A DNA stretch of 64,000 bases from VFMC01 sp040380855 (GCA_040380855.1 JBEIIG010000004.1:41208-105207), one strand, 5' to 3'. Positions 8,873-17,692 are shown, numbered from the stretch's first letter. Numbers and translations are program-made. Notes: a model not told the origin generated them from the letters alone.

Positions 8873-11340
8873 TGCGCGTCTCGGTCGTCATCTGCACCTA
8901 CAACCGCGCCGACAGCCTCGGGGCGACGCTCGAGAGCCTCACCCATCAGCGCCACGCCGACCTCGAAGTGGTGGTGGTGAACGGTCCGTCGACCGATCAC
9001 ACCCTCGACGTGCTGCTGCCGTGGGTCGACCGGGTGAAGGTGCAGCACTGCCCCGCCGCCAACCTGTCGATGTCGCGCAACATCGGCATCCGCGCCGCTG
9101 CGGGCGAGATCGTGGCGTTCATCGACGACGACGCACTGCCCGACTTCGAGTGGCTCACCCAGGCACTGCCTGCGTTCGACGACCCGGGGGTGGGTGGTGT
9201 GGGCGGCATCGTGTTCGACCACACGGGCATGGACCTGCAGTACCGCTACAGCGCGGCGAACCGCTTCGGCGAGACCGCGTCGAGCACCCACCAGCCCTAC
9301 GACGTGCAGTGCGCGCCCGGCTCGTTCCAGTTCCCCTACCTGCAGGGCACCAACGCCCTGTTCCGCCGCAGCGCGCTCGAGGAGGTGGGCGGGTTCGACG
9401 AGGTGTTCGAGTACTTCCACGACGAGACCGACCTGTGCTGCCGACTGGTCGATGCCGGCTTCCTGCTGCGCCAACTGCCCGATGCGGCGGTGCACCACAA
9501 GTTCTTGCCGTCGGGTATCCGTAACCACCACCGCGTGGTCACCAACTGGTTCCCGATCGTGAAGAACCAGACCTATTTCGCCTACCGCCACGCCTGGGCC
9601 GACTTCCCCGAGGTCGAGATCCACGAGCGCACCCGACGGTTCATCCAGAGCCGGATCGACGACGCGCAGGCGCACGAAGACGCCGGCCGCCTGCCGGCGG
9701 GCTCGGCCCGACGCTGTGCCGAGCGGTGCGCCGAGGCGTTCTCGGCGGGGTTGAAGCTGGGCCACGAACGCCATCGGGTGCGCCTCGGGCCGGTGGTCTG
9801 GACCCCGCCCGACTGGAAGCCGTTCCCCACGATCGACGCGTCACAGCGCCGCGCCATCACGTTCGTGTCGAGCGGGTACACGCAGAACATGACCGGCGGC
9901 ATCGCCCGGTTCATCAGCGATCTCGCGCCCGCGTTGGCGCGTCGTGGGCACGAGGTGCGCGTCATCACGCGAGCCGTCGGCCCGCCGGCGGTCGACCTCG
10001 AGCAGGGTGTGTGGGTGCACCGCATCGATGCCCCGCACGCGGGCGCCGGTGGTGTGGCACCCGATGTGCTGGCCCATGTGAACGACTTCGCCACCGCCGC
10101 GGTGAACGAGCTGGAGCGCATCAACCTGTGGGGCCACCACGACCTGGTGTACGGGCCGCTGTGGGATGTCGAGGTGCTCGGCGCGTTGCGGCGCACGGCG
10201 CTGCCGGTGGTCGTGCAGGTGGCCACGCCGCTGGCGATCGCGGCCGACATGGCGGGGCACCTCGGCGACGACGAGTCGGCGGCCACGATGCGTCGGCTGA
10301 TGGCGATGGAGGACGAGGTGTTGCGCCTCGGCGATCTGTTCCACGCCAACAGCAGTGCCGTGGCCGACACCATCGCGAGTCACTATGGCGCCTCGCTCGA
10401 CCCGGCACGGTGGCAGGTGGTGCACCTCGGCCTGGTCGACCACGGTGCGTCCACCGCCGCAGCGGCACCGAGCACCGCTGCGGCCCAGGCTGCTACCCAG
10501 GCTGCGACACGGCCAGCGACACGAGTCGTGTTCGTCGGGCGGTTCGAGGTGCGCAAGGGCATCGACACGCTGTTGGCGGCGGTTGCCCGGTTGGCCCCCG
10601 AACTGCCCGATGTCGAGTTCGTGCTGGCGGGCGAGGACCGGCCGCTCGCACCGGGCGAGCCGCTGTGCGGTGCGGCCTGGGCCGCAGCACACGCCGACCA
10701 GCCGTGGGCGGCGCGGGTGCAGTTCCCGGGGGCTGTCTCCGACGAGCAGTTGCATGCGCTGTACGCGTCGGCCGATCTGGTGGTGCTGCCGTCGCGGTAC
10801 GAGTCGTTCGGTCTGGTGATGGCCGAGGCGATGATGCACGGGCGGGCACTGGTCAGTTGCGACACGAGCGGTATCCGCGACGTGGTGCGCGACGGGGTCG
10901 ACGGCGTGCTGGTGGCGCCCGGCGATGTCGATGCACTCACCGACGCGATGCGCGCCCTGCTGGCCGATCCGGCGCGGCGGGCGGCGCTGGGGGCGGCCGG
11001 GCGCGAGCGGTTCGTCGAGGCCTTCCACGTCGACCGGTTCGCCGAGCGGTTCGACCGGTTCGTCGCCCGCATCGGCCGGGTGGGCACCCCCACCTGGCTG
11101 CGCACCGGCGAAGCGGTCACCCTGGCCGTCGAGCCGGGCGTGCTGGCCCGGGTGGTGGTTGGTGCGCAGGCACCGGCCACCATCACCGTTCACGACGGCC
11201 AGGGGGCACGCACCGAGGCGGTGGGTTCCGGTGCGCTGCACCGCCTCGACGCGCACACGTCGAGCGGCTCGATCACGGTCACCGCAGTGCACGGCGATGT
11301 GGTGGTGCACGGTGCGGTCACGGTGGCGGGGCCACGATGA
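8872..11340 (+). CDS. GT2-GT4 fusion glycosyltransferase
   Basis: 822 residues; the ATG shares a base with the preceding TGA. Residues 1 to about 300 are a family 2 GT-A domain: SVVICTYNRADSL, AFIDDDALPDFEW (DDD motif about 83-85), and YFHDETDLCCRLVDAG (about 181-196). Residues about 325-735 are a family 4 GT-B domain: ITFVSSGYTQNMTGGIARF, FVGRFEVRKGIDTLL (about 554-568), and SRYESFGLVMAEAMMHG (about 640-656, EX7E). A short beta-rich tail (about 745-822) follows and has no family I recognise. An Ala/Thr-rich stretch within the GT4 domain (about 523-545, TAAAAPSTAAAQAATQAAT) looks low-complexity. Two enzymes in one chain suggest consecutive sugar additions. Confidence 0.87.
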   Translation: MRVSVVICTYNRADSLGATLESLTHQRHADLEVVVVNGPSTDHTLDVLLPWVDRVKVQHCPAANLSMSRNIGIRAAAGEIVAFIDDDALPDFEWLTQALPAFDDPGVGGVGGIVFDHTGMDLQYRYSAANRFGETASSTHQPYDVQCAPGSFQFPYLQGTNALFRRSALEEVGGFDEVFEYFHDETDLCCRLVDAGFLLRQLPDAAVHHKFLPSGIRNHHRVVTNWFPIVKNQTYFAYRHAWADFPEVEIHERTRRFIQSRIDDAQAHEDAGRLPAGSARRCAERCAEAFSAGLKLGHERHRVRLGPVVWTPPDWKPFPTIDASQRRAITFVSSGYTQNMTGGIARFISDLAPALARRGHEVRVITRAVGPPAVDLEQGVWVHRIDAPHAGAGGVAPDVLAHVNDFATAAVNELERINLWGHHDLVYGPLWDVEVLGALRRTALPVVVQVATPLAIAADMAGHLGDDESAATMRRLMAMEDEVLRLGDLFHANSSAVADTIASHYGASLDPARWQVVHLGLVDHGASTAAAAPSTAAAQAATQAATRPATRVVFVGRFEVRKGIDTLLAAVARLAPELPDVEFVLAGEDRPLAPGEPLCGAAWAAAHADQPWAARVQFPGAVSDEQLHALYASADLVVLPSRYESFGLVMAEAMMHGRALVSCDTSGIRDVVRDGVDGVLVAPGDVDALTDAMRALLADPARRAALGAAGRERFVEAFHVDRFAERFDRFVARIGRVGTPTWLRTGEAVTLAVEPGVLARVVVGAQAPATITVHDGQGARTEAVGSGALHRLDAHTSSGSITVTAVHGDVVVHGAVTVAGPR

Positions 11341-12527
11341 GGGTGGCCATCGTCGCCGGCATCGTGGCGCCCGCCGATGCCATCTCGAGCGCGGTCGAGG
11401 GCCAGGCCGAGCTGCTCGCCTCGATGCCCGGTGTCGACGAGGTGGTGGTGTTCGCCCAGCACGTGTCGCGCCCGTTGCCGTGCGCCTCGTTCGAGGTGCG
11501 CGACTCGTGGGCGCTGCTGCGCTCGCCTGCGTTCACCGCATGCGATGTGGCCATCTTCCACTGGGGCATCCACTACGGCACGTTCGACGCCATCACCGTG
11601 CTGCAGCCCGATGCGAACGGTGTGGCAGGGCCTGGGCCACGGCCGGTGGTGCACTTCCACAACTGCACCCCGTGGCATCTGGTGCCGCCCGAGCAGCACC
11701 ACACGATGCGCCAGTCGCTGCTGCAGATCTCCCACGCCATCGCACTCGGCACACCGCTGTGGACCTACAGCGAGTTCAACCGCCGCACGCTCGTCGAGTG
11801 GGGGGCGGCCGAGGGGCAGATCGTGTTCGTGCCGTTCCCCATCGCCGTACCGCAGCCCCCATCGACCGAACTGGCGTCGACCGAACTGGCGTCCACCGAA
11901 CTGGCGTCCACCGCTCTCGCGGCGTTCGCTGGCGACGGCCGGGTGCAACTGCTCACCGTGGGTCGCATCGTCGCGGCCAAGGGTGTGGCGACCCTGGTCG
12001 AGGCGATCGGCCTGCTGCCTGCCGACGTGCGCGCAGCCGTGCACGTGCGGGTGGCCGGGGCCAGCCAGTTCTCCGACGCAGGCCTCGTCACCGCACTACA
12101 GGCCGAGGCCGCGCTACTGGGTGACACGATCGAGTTCGTGCTCGACGCCGACGACGACGCGCTCGCCGCGCTCTACGCCACGAGCGACGTGTTGGTCAGC
12201 CCGTCGTTGCACGAGGGCCTCTGCATCCCCGTGGTCGAGGCGTACGGGCACGGCCTGCGCGCCATCGGCACCGATGCGGGCAACCTGCCGTTCCTGCTCG
12301 TCGCGAGCGACGAACGGGTGCCGTCGGGCGATGCCCCCGCGCTGGCAGCGGCCATCACGCGTACGGTCGCTGCGGTTCGCGCCGGAGCCGACCGGCACGC
12401 CGCCGATCGCGCTGCGGTGGTGCAGCAGTACTCGGTGGAGGCGACGCGGCGACACCTGGCCGATGCCCGCGCGGGCAACGGGTCACGCTACGACGACAGC
12501 TTCCACGCACACGCCGACGTGCGGTAG
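11337..12527 (+). CDS. Glycosyltransferase family 4
   Basis: 396 residues; the ATG at 11337 overlaps the preceding TGA (ATGA). GT-B family 4 features: VHFHNCTPWHLVPP in the acceptor domain, LLTVGRIVAAKGVATLVEAI (about 202-221), and SPSLHEGLCIPVVEAYGHG (EX7E, about 284-302). A short repeat (TELAS four times, about residues 176-195) forms a linker between the two lobes and is encoded by 15-bp DNA repeats. The last 45 bp overlap the end of the convergent methyltransferase gene on the other strand. It is the last gene of the rightward exporter operon. Confidence 0.87.
   Translation: MRVAIVAGIVAPADAISSAVEGQAELLASMPGVDEVVVFAQHVSRPLPCASFEVRDSWALLRSPAFTACDVAIFHWGIHYGTFDAITVLQPDANGVAGPGPRPVVHFHNCTPWHLVPPEQHHTMRQSLLQISHAIALGTPLWTYSEFNRRTLVEWGAAEGQIVFVPFPIAVPQPPSTELASTELASTELASTALAAFAGDGRVQLLTVGRIVAAKGVATLVEAIGLLPADVRAAVHVRVAGASQFSDAGLVTALQAEAALLGDTIEFVLDADDDALAALYATSDVLVSPSLHEGLCIPVVEAYGHGLRAIGTDAGNLPFLLVASDERVPSGDAPALAAAITRTVAAVRAGADRHAADRAAVVQQYSVEATRRHLADARAGNGSRYDDSFHAHADVR
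11862..11921 (+). repeat. 15-bp coding tandem repeat (four units)
   Basis: Four in-frame units of about 15 bp, TCGACCGAACTGGCG (11862-11876 and 11877-11891 identical, 11892-11906 one change, 11907-11921 degenerate). They encode S-T-E-L-A repeats in the inter-lobe linker of the GT4 protein. Such repeats can change copy number by slippage without a frameshift. Confidence 0.85.
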
Positions 12528-13592
12528 GCCCAGCGCCGCCGAGGCGGCACGGTCGCTCGCGACGCGCAGCAGGCGGGGCCCGCTCGTCGGCACGGCCAGG
12601 TCGATGGTGCACCGTTCGCCCGGGCCGACGGTGTGTTCACAGTGGTCGACGCCGGTGTCAAGTGCCACCCGCAGCGCGGTGTCGGCGAGGTTCATCACCC
12701 GCACGTGCGCGGCCGATGCGGCGCGTTCGCTCAGGGTGACGCGGCTGTGCTCGGTGGCCAAGCGGCCGGCGAGGTGGGCGGGCGCGCGGTGGTCCCACGT
12801 TGCCGCCTCGTCGGGTGCCAGCACGCCGGCGAACGTGTTGCCGTCGGCCACCAGCCGGCAGCACTGCATCGTGCCGTACGGGCCGAGTGCTGCGTCGCTG
12901 TACTCGCTGATGGCGAAGCCACGGGCGTTCAGTTCGCGGTACATGAACGAGCGCTGGAACCCCAGTTCGAGCCAACCGTGCTGGGTCGCCATCGTCACGG
13001 CCGGGCCGTCGAGGCGCACACCCCATGGCTGGTGGAAGTCGTCGTAGATGGCCTCCGACAGCAGCACCAATTGCCCGCCGGGGGCCAGCATGTCGCGGCA
13101 CTGGTCGAGCAACGCGAGCGGGTCGTCACAGTGATGGAACGCCTCGAAGAACACCACCGCGTCGAGGTCGCGGTGTCGAGCGGTGTGGTCGTCGAGGAAC
13201 GCGTGCTGCTCGATGCGCAGCGGTACACCCAACCGGGCACAGCGTTCGCGCAGCAGCTCCACCGAGGCGCTGTTGAGGTCGATCGCCGTCACGTCGAACG
13301 CGGTAGCGGCCAACGTCATGGCCAGGTGGCCCCAGCCGGCACCGAACTCGACGATCCGCGCCCCGGGCGGCAGGGCGATGGTGCGCATGAACCAGGCGAT
13401 CGCCCCGAAGTAGCGGCCCACCTCGCCCGGGTCGCCCGAGCTGTAGGGGTAGGGCACCGGGAGGTAGACGGCCGGGTCGAGGTCGAACGCCTCGTCGACG
13501 GTGGGGTCGTAGTGGGTGCGGCCGGTGATGCGCCGCCAGTCGGCCATCACCTGCTCGCGGTACGCGGCCGACCGCGGATCGAGATCAGTCAT
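12483..13592 (-). CDS. SAM-dependent methyltransferase with C-terminal beta domain
   Basis: 369 residues from the ATG at 13592, which lies 8 bp inside the end of the upstream methyltransferase gene. The SAM-binding loop IVEFGAGWGHLAM (about 85-97) and VTAIDLNSASVELL follow the class I pattern, and VVFFEAFHHCDDP and LAPGGQLVLLSEA are the usual later motifs. Residues about 280-369 form a beta-rich tail rich in Val/Arg and without catalytic motifs, perhaps a glycan-contact module. The stop lies within the end of the convergent GT4 gene. It probably methylates or otherwise modifies a sugar of the surface glycan. The exact acceptor is unknown. Confidence 0.8.
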   Translation of the reverse strand: MTDLDPRSAAYREQVMADWRRITGRTHYDPTVDEAFDLDPAVYLPVPYPYSSGDPGEVGRYFGAIAWFMRTIALPPGARIVEFGAGWGHLAMTLAATAFDVTAIDLNSASVELLRERCARLGVPLRIEQHAFLDDHTARHRDLDAVVFFEAFHHCDDPLALLDQCRDMLAPGGQLVLLSEAIYDDFHQPWGVRLDGPAVTMATQHGWLELGFQRSFMYRELNARGFAISEYSDAALGPYGTMQCCRLVADGNTFAGVLAPDEAATWDHRAPAHLAGRLATEHSRVTLSERAASAAHVRVMNLADTALRVALDTGVDHCEHTVGPGERCTIDLAVPTSGPRLLRVASDRAASAALGLPHVGVCVEAVVVA

Positions 13593-14811
13593 GGCTGCGC
13601 ACGTCGAGCGGCAGGGCCAGCCGGCAGGGCCGGTCGACGCGACCGACGTGCACCTCGACGGCCAGCGCGAACACCAGCTCGGGCCGGTGGAAGCGGAACG
13701 TCGCCTGCGTGCCGTCGACCTCGGCGGCGGCGAGTGGCAGGTCGTGCACCGGCACGCCACCCGGGGCCACCACCCGCAGGGCGAACCCGTCGAGGTCGGC
13801 CCAGGCGCCGTCGGCCAGCGCGGCGGTGATGGTCCAGTCGCCCGCGTGCAGCGGGAACGGCAGTGTCTGGCCCTGCATGCCGGTGGCTCCGGGCTGCAGG
13901 TCGAGCGAGGTGGCGCCGGGTGCGGGGAACAGCCCGCGGCACACCCGCGTGTTCCAGTGCCGGGCGAACAGGTCGGCGACGGCGGCGTGAAGGGCGGGGC
14001 GGTCGGGCTCGGTGTCGAGCCGGCGGGCGTTGATCCACCAGACGAACGCGTCGTCGGGCCGGTCGTGGGCGGTGGCGGCGCGACGCGTGAGCACGGCCGA
14101 CTGCTCGATGCCCTCCTCGAGCTGCCACACCCGACCGTCGAGCACGCAGTTCCACAGGCCGGCGGTGCTGATCACCTCGAAGCCGGCGAGGCCGAGCAGG
14201 GTGTGCATCTCGGCTGCCGAGATCTCGATGGTGTGCCCACCGTGGCTCCAGTGCAGGTGCTCGGTGATCAGTCGGTTGGGGCTGTCGAGCGCCAGCACCC
14301 CGTCGGCGCGCAGCACCCGATGCGCTTCGGCCAAGAACTCGGCGAGTTCGTGGGCCCACAGGTGCTCGCTGGTCTGCCCGGCGAAGACGAGGTCGATCGA
14401 TGCATCGGGCACACCCACCATCCGGTCGGCCGTGTCGGCCACCCAGGTGGCGTACGGCGGCAGGTCGTCGGGGCGTGGTTCGTAGGCCTCCACCCCGATG
14501 TGTTCGTCGACGGTGCCCACCGCCCCTTCGAACCAGTCGAAGTACCAGCGTCCCTGGGCGCCGACGCTCAGCGCCCGTCGAGCACCCTTCGGCACGCGTT
14601 CGAGTTCGATCGTGCGCAGTTCGTGCAGCGCGGCGTGGAACGCGTCGCTGGTGCCGTTGGGTCGCACGGCGAACGCATCGCCCGGTTCGGCAGCGTCGCC
14701 GGGCACGGCGGTGGCCCGTACCCGCTCGACCACGGCCTCCACGTAGGGGGCGGCGAGGCGGTCGACGAGGCGGCGCGCCCTGCCCTTCATCGTGGTCACG
14801 GTGGAACCCAC
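13585..14811 (-). CDS. Methyltransferase-like protein with C-terminal beta domain
   Basis: 408 residues from a GTG at 14811, chosen because GGAGGAGG lies four bases upstream; ATGs at 14790 and 14835 are in-frame alternatives without a ribosome site. The N-terminal half has a class I methyltransferase core: ALSVGAQGRWYFDWFEG, IDLVFAGQTSEHLWAHEL, EAHRVLRADGVLALDSPNR. The glycine-rich loop is less canonical than usual. Residues about 290-408 form a beta-rich tail (LQPGATGMQGQTLPF onward), as in the next gene. The pair is translationally coupled (8-bp overlap). TAGCAT at 14838-14833 may be its -10. It is divergent from the DUF2142-like gene. Confidence 0.72.
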   Translation of the reverse strand: MGSTVTTMKGRARRLVDRLAAPYVEAVVERVRATAVPGDAAEPGDAFAVRPNGTSDAFHAALHELRTIELERVPKGARRALSVGAQGRWYFDWFEGAVGTVDEHIGVEAYEPRPDDLPPYATWVADTADRMVGVPDASIDLVFAGQTSEHLWAHELAEFLAEAHRVLRADGVLALDSPNRLITEHLHWSHGGHTIEISAAEMHTLLGLAGFEVISTAGLWNCVLDGRVWQLEEGIEQSAVLTRRAATAHDRPDDAFVWWINARRLDTEPDRPALHAAVADLFARHWNTRVCRGLFPAPGATSLDLQPGATGMQGQTLPFPLHAGDWTITAALADGAWADLDGFALRVVAPGGVPVHDLPLAAAEVDGTQATFRFHRPELVFALAVEVHVGRVDRPCRLALPLDVRSHD

Positions 14812-14870
14812 ATCGCCTCCTCCAGCGGCGGCCATGCTAGGGCCGCGGCCCGGGCGCGAGGGGTGCGGGG

Positions 14871-14876
14871 TAGCAT
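14871..14876 (+). promoter_or_regulatory. Candidate -10 box (TAGCAT)
   Basis: TAGCAT ends seven bases before the GTG at 14884, with no Shine-Dalgarno sequence between. This is consistent with a leaderless transcript for the DUF2142-like gene. Confidence 0.38.
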
Positions 14877-14883
14877 CGCCGCC

Positions 14884-16275
14884 GTGCAGGTGTCGCGCTT
14901 CTACCTGCTGGTGGCCATCCCGGCGGGGTTGTTCTTCGCCCTGCTGGTGCCGCCGTCGCAGGTGCTCGACGAGTCGGCCCACTTTTTCCGCGTCTGGCAG
15001 GTGTCGACGGGCGACGTGGTGGCCGATACGGCCGTCGATCCGAACACGGGCGACGAGGTGACGGCCGGTACCTACGACCGCTGCGTGCGGTTGTACATGG
15101 ACGAGTTCTCCCAACTCGCCCAGACACCTGCGCCCTTCGTGTGGCGCGACTTCTGGCTCGACACGCCCGACTGCTCACCGCAGGTGCGCGAGCAGGTGGT
15201 GGGCGAGCCGATGGGCACCTATTCGCTGTGGTCGTATCCGGGCCAGACCGTGGGTGTGGCCGTGGGGCGCGCCGTCGGCTTGCCGCTCCCGGTCACGTTC
15301 TACCTCGGTCGGCTGTTGGGTCTGGCCACTTCGATCACGATGTGCTGGTGGGCCATCCGCCTGGCCCCGCGGCTGCAACTGCTGCTCGCATCGGTGGCCC
15401 TGCTGCCGATGGCGCTGATCGGTTCGTCGGGCTACTCACCCGACGGGATGGTGCTGGGGTGTGCCCTGCTGCTCACCGCGTCGTGCCTGCGGTTCTCGGC
15501 CGCCGATGGGCCCACACCTCGCCGCCTCGACATCGCGGTCATCGTCGCTGCGGCCACGGCGCTGGTGGTGTCGAAGCCGCCGTACGCCGTGTTCCTCCTG
15601 CTGTTCCTCACCTATCGACCCGACCTGTTCGGGTCGACGCGTGCCACGGCGAAGCGGTTGGCGGCCATGGCGGCGGTGCCGCTGCTGGCGATGGTGCTGT
15701 GGGCGCGGTTCGGCTATCCGTCGGGCGCGCTGGTGGCGGCGGGCGATGTCGATCCCGGCCGCCAGGTGCGCTGGGTGGTGGGGCATCCGCTCGAGTACCT
15801 CAACGTGCTCAGCGACACGGTCTTCCACTGGCAGACCCAGGAGTTCGTGCTGAAGGGCTGGGTGGGGGCGTTCGGGATGTTCCGCACCGGTTCACCCGAG
15901 ACACCCCTCATGCTCACGGGTTTCGTGGTGCTCGCCGCGCTGTTGCTGGGTGCGCTCGTGGCCACCGAAGCCGGACCGCGCCTTGCGCACACCGGGCGCG
16001 CCGAGTCGCTGCGCGCGTGGGTGCCGCTCGGTGTGGCGCTGCTCGGGGTGCTCGGCCTCTACACCTCGGCTTATCTGTCGTGGACACCTGTTGCAGCGCC
16101 GCTCATCACCGGCGTGCAGGGGCGCTATCTGCTCGCGTTCCTGGCGCTGCCCGCCGTCACCGTGGCCATGCGCCGGCACCGGTCGAACGCCGCGATCGGC
16201 ATGAAGGTGGCCGCCGTGGCCATCGCCGTCCTGTTCGCCGCCGCCGCCGTCAAGGTCATCGCCTACTTCTACTGA
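14884..16275 (+). CDS. DUF2142-like polytopic membrane protein
   Basis: 463 residues from a GTG at 14884 (a second GTG at 14890 is possible). The N-terminal helix YLLVAIPAGLFFALLVPP is followed by VLDESAHFFRVWQ, the E/H-containing first loop typical of DUF2142 and related GT-C-fold membrane proteins. A roughly 100-residue outside loop with Cys and Trp residues follows, then about eight further helices. GT-C proteins use lipid-phosphate sugars on the outer face of the membrane, and the acidic loop near residues 32-36 would be the catalytic candidate. The gene stands alone between divergent methyltransferases and the palindrome array. The function is inferred from fold only. Confidence 0.8.
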   Translation: MQVSRFYLLVAIPAGLFFALLVPPSQVLDESAHFFRVWQVSTGDVVADTAVDPNTGDEVTAGTYDRCVRLYMDEFSQLAQTPAPFVWRDFWLDTPDCSPQVREQVVGEPMGTYSLWSYPGQTVGVAVGRAVGLPLPVTFYLGRLLGLATSITMCWWAIRLAPRLQLLLASVALLPMALIGSSGYSPDGMVLGCALLLTASCLRFSAADGPTPRRLDIAVIVAAATALVVSKPPYAVFLLLFLTYRPDLFGSTRATAKRLAAMAAVPLLAMVLWARFGYPSGALVAAGDVDPGRQVRWVVGHPLEYLNVLSDTVFHWQTQEFVLKGWVGAFGMFRTGSPETPLMLTGFVVLAALLLGALVATEAGPRLAHTGRAESLRAWVPLGVALLGVLGLYTSAYLSWTPVAAPLITGVQGRYLLAFLALPAVTVAMRRHRSNAAIGMKVAAVAIAVLFAAAAVKVIAYFY

Positions 16276-16310
16276 CCCCCCACCCCCACCCCCACAGCCC
16301 ACCCCCACAG
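16276..16310 (+). repeat. C-rich tract (possible G-quadruplex on the - strand)
   Basis: Starting right after the TGA at 16273-16275 there are runs of five or more C separated by A or CAG. The opposite strand has four or more G5 runs within 35 bases. A similar C-rich stretch immediately precedes the related palindromes at 24.4 kb. Confidence 0.6.
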
Positions 16311-16315
16311 CCAGC

Positions 16316-16582
16316 GATCCGTGAGCCAAACCACGCAGGACGTGGCCCACGCGCACCAAGCCCAATGATCCGTGAGCCGTGACCACCACCAACGTGGTCT
16401 GCGCTCACGGAACCCCGGCGGCCGGTGATCCGTGAGCGGCGACCACCACCAACGTGGCCCACGCGCACGGAGCCCGGTGATCCGTGAGCGGCGACCACCA
16501 CCAACGTGGCCCACGCGCACGGAGCCCGGTGATCCGTGAGCGGCGACCACCACCAGCGTGGTCTGCGCGCACGAAGGTCTGC
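16316..16582 (+). repeat. Array of five imperfect about 52-bp palindromic units
   Basis: Units start at 16316, 16367, 16427, 16479 and 16531, each beginning GATCCGTGAGC. The second unit shows the design best: outer arms TCCGTGAGC (16369-16377) and GCTCACGGA (16403-16411) pair perfectly over 9 bp, and inner arms GACCAC (16381-16386) and GTGGTC (16394-16399) pair over 6 bp around a 7-base loop. The other units keep the layout with one or more mismatches. The array fills most of the 339-bp gap between the genes at 14884 and 16615, so it may stop or stabilise transcripts. It is not a CRISPR: the units are contiguous, with no unique spacers. Confidence 0.85.
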
Positions 16583-16598
16583 GTGGGGGTGGCCCGAC

Positions 16599-16604
16599 TA
16601 ACCT
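16599..16604 (+). promoter_or_regulatory. Candidate -10 box (TAACCT)
   Basis: TAACCT lies ten bases before the ATG at 16615, after the palindrome array. No ribosome site is seen. Confidence 0.35.
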
Positions 16605-16614
16605 TCCGGCCGGC

Positions 16615-16968
16615 ATGGGCACGCACCGCACGCACGACTTCGACGGGTTGCAGCTCGGTGCAGCGCCCACCGTCGACGACCTGATCGCCCTGCTCGAACG
16701 GCTCGACGACGAAGCCGAGGCGCAGCGGTTGCGTCTGCTCGACGTGCTCGTCTGGTTCGAGGACGCGGTGAGCGCCGAGGTGGCGGCCGAGCGACGCGGC
16801 GACGAGGCCGTCGCAGCACTCCGCGACGCCGAAGCCCGCCTCGCAGCCACCGAGGCGCAGCTGGCAGCGGTGACGGCCGAGCTGGACGCGTTGCGCAACA
16901 CGAAGTTGTTCCGCGCCGCACAGCCGTTGCGGGCCGTGTACGCCCGGTTGCGGGGCCGCCGTGGCTGA
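16615..16968 (+). CDS. Small coiled-coil protein with PLR-type basic tail
   Basis: 117 residues from the ATG at 16615; an open frame extends upstream into the repeats but has no better start. Residues about 18-95 form a long Ala/Glu/Leu coiled coil. The end reads NTKLFRAAQPLRAVYARLRG, which resembles the 'S-x-x-W/F-R-x-x-x-P-L-R' tail found after coiled coils inside many actinobacterial GTs. It is a free-standing version of that module. It overlaps the next GT by 8 bp, so the two products are probably made together and may interact; this is inferred. Confidence 0.72.
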   Translation: MGTHRTHDFDGLQLGAAPTVDDLIALLERLDDEAEAQRLRLLDVLVWFEDAVSAEVAAERRGDEAVAALRDAEARLAATEAQLAAVTAELDALRNTKLFRAAQPLRAVYARLRGRRG

Positions 16969-17692
16969 GCAGTACCCGGTGTTCATCACGGTGCGCGACC
17001 GCATCGAGCCGTTGCGCGAGCTGCTGGCGTGGCTGGAACGGGTGGGCCAGCACGAGGTGTGGCTGATCGACAACGCATCGACCTATCCGGCCGTGGTGGA
17101 GTTCCTGGCGACCACCCACCACCATGTGGTACGCACGGGCCGCAACCTCGGCCACCGAGCCCCGTGGCTCAGCGGCACGGTGCAGCGCCAGGCGCACGGC
17201 CGCTACTTCGTGGTGTCCGATCCCGATGTGGTGCCCGATCCGATGTGCCCCGACGACGCGCTCGAACACTTCCGTGCGCTGCTCGACCGGTTCCCCGACA
17301 TCGACAAGGTGGGGTTCGGCCTGCGCACCGACGATCTGCCGGCGCACTATCCGCTGCGCGACGACGTGATCGACTGGGAGCGCCCGTTCTGGCAGGACGA
17401 GATCGAGCCCGGCGTGTTCCGCGCCGGTATCGACACCACGTTCGCGCTGTACCGCCCGCTCGACCGGCGCGACGACATGCTGCGCTCGCTGCGCACGGGT
17501 GCGCCCTACGTGGCACGGCACCTGCCGTGGTACTCCGATCCGGCTGCGTTGTCCGACGAAGACCGCTACTACCGCGAGCATGCCGAACGCACCGTGTCGA
17601 ACTGGGACCGCGACATCCTGCCCTGGTGGAAGGCCCGGCGCCTCGGCCCTCAGCAAGACCCGGGCCACACGGACGAGCAGGACGCGTCGTGA
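16961..17692 (+). CDS. GT-A-type glycosyltransferase (family 2-like)
   Basis: 243 residues from a GTG at 16961 inside the previous gene. YPVFITVRDRIEPLRELL opens a GT-A nucleotide-binding fold, VWLIDNAS is the second strand, and RYFVVSDPDVVPDP (about 85-98) carries the D-x-D metal motif. The acceptor half (FGLRTDDLPAHYPLRDD; TTFALYRP) resembles small GT2-like enzymes. It ends in an acidic tail. Its stop overlaps the GTG of the following membrane protein. It probably adds one sugar to a lipid-linked oligosaccharide. Confidence 0.75.
   Translation: MAEQYPVFITVRDRIEPLRELLAWLERVGQHEVWLIDNASTYPAVVEFLATTHHHVVRTGRNLGHRAPWLSGTVQRQAHGRYFVVSDPDVVPDPMCPDDALEHFRALLDRFPDIDKVGFGLRTDDLPAHYPLRDDVIDWERPFWQDEIEPGVFRAGIDTTFALYRPLDRRDDMLRSLRTGAPYVARHLPWYSDPAALSDEDRYYREHAERTVSNWDRDILPWWKARRLGPQQDPGHTDEQDAS

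Noticed and set aside
16316..16582. CRISPR array
   Set aside because: Units are contiguous and palindromic without unique spacers of constant length, and no cas genes are near.
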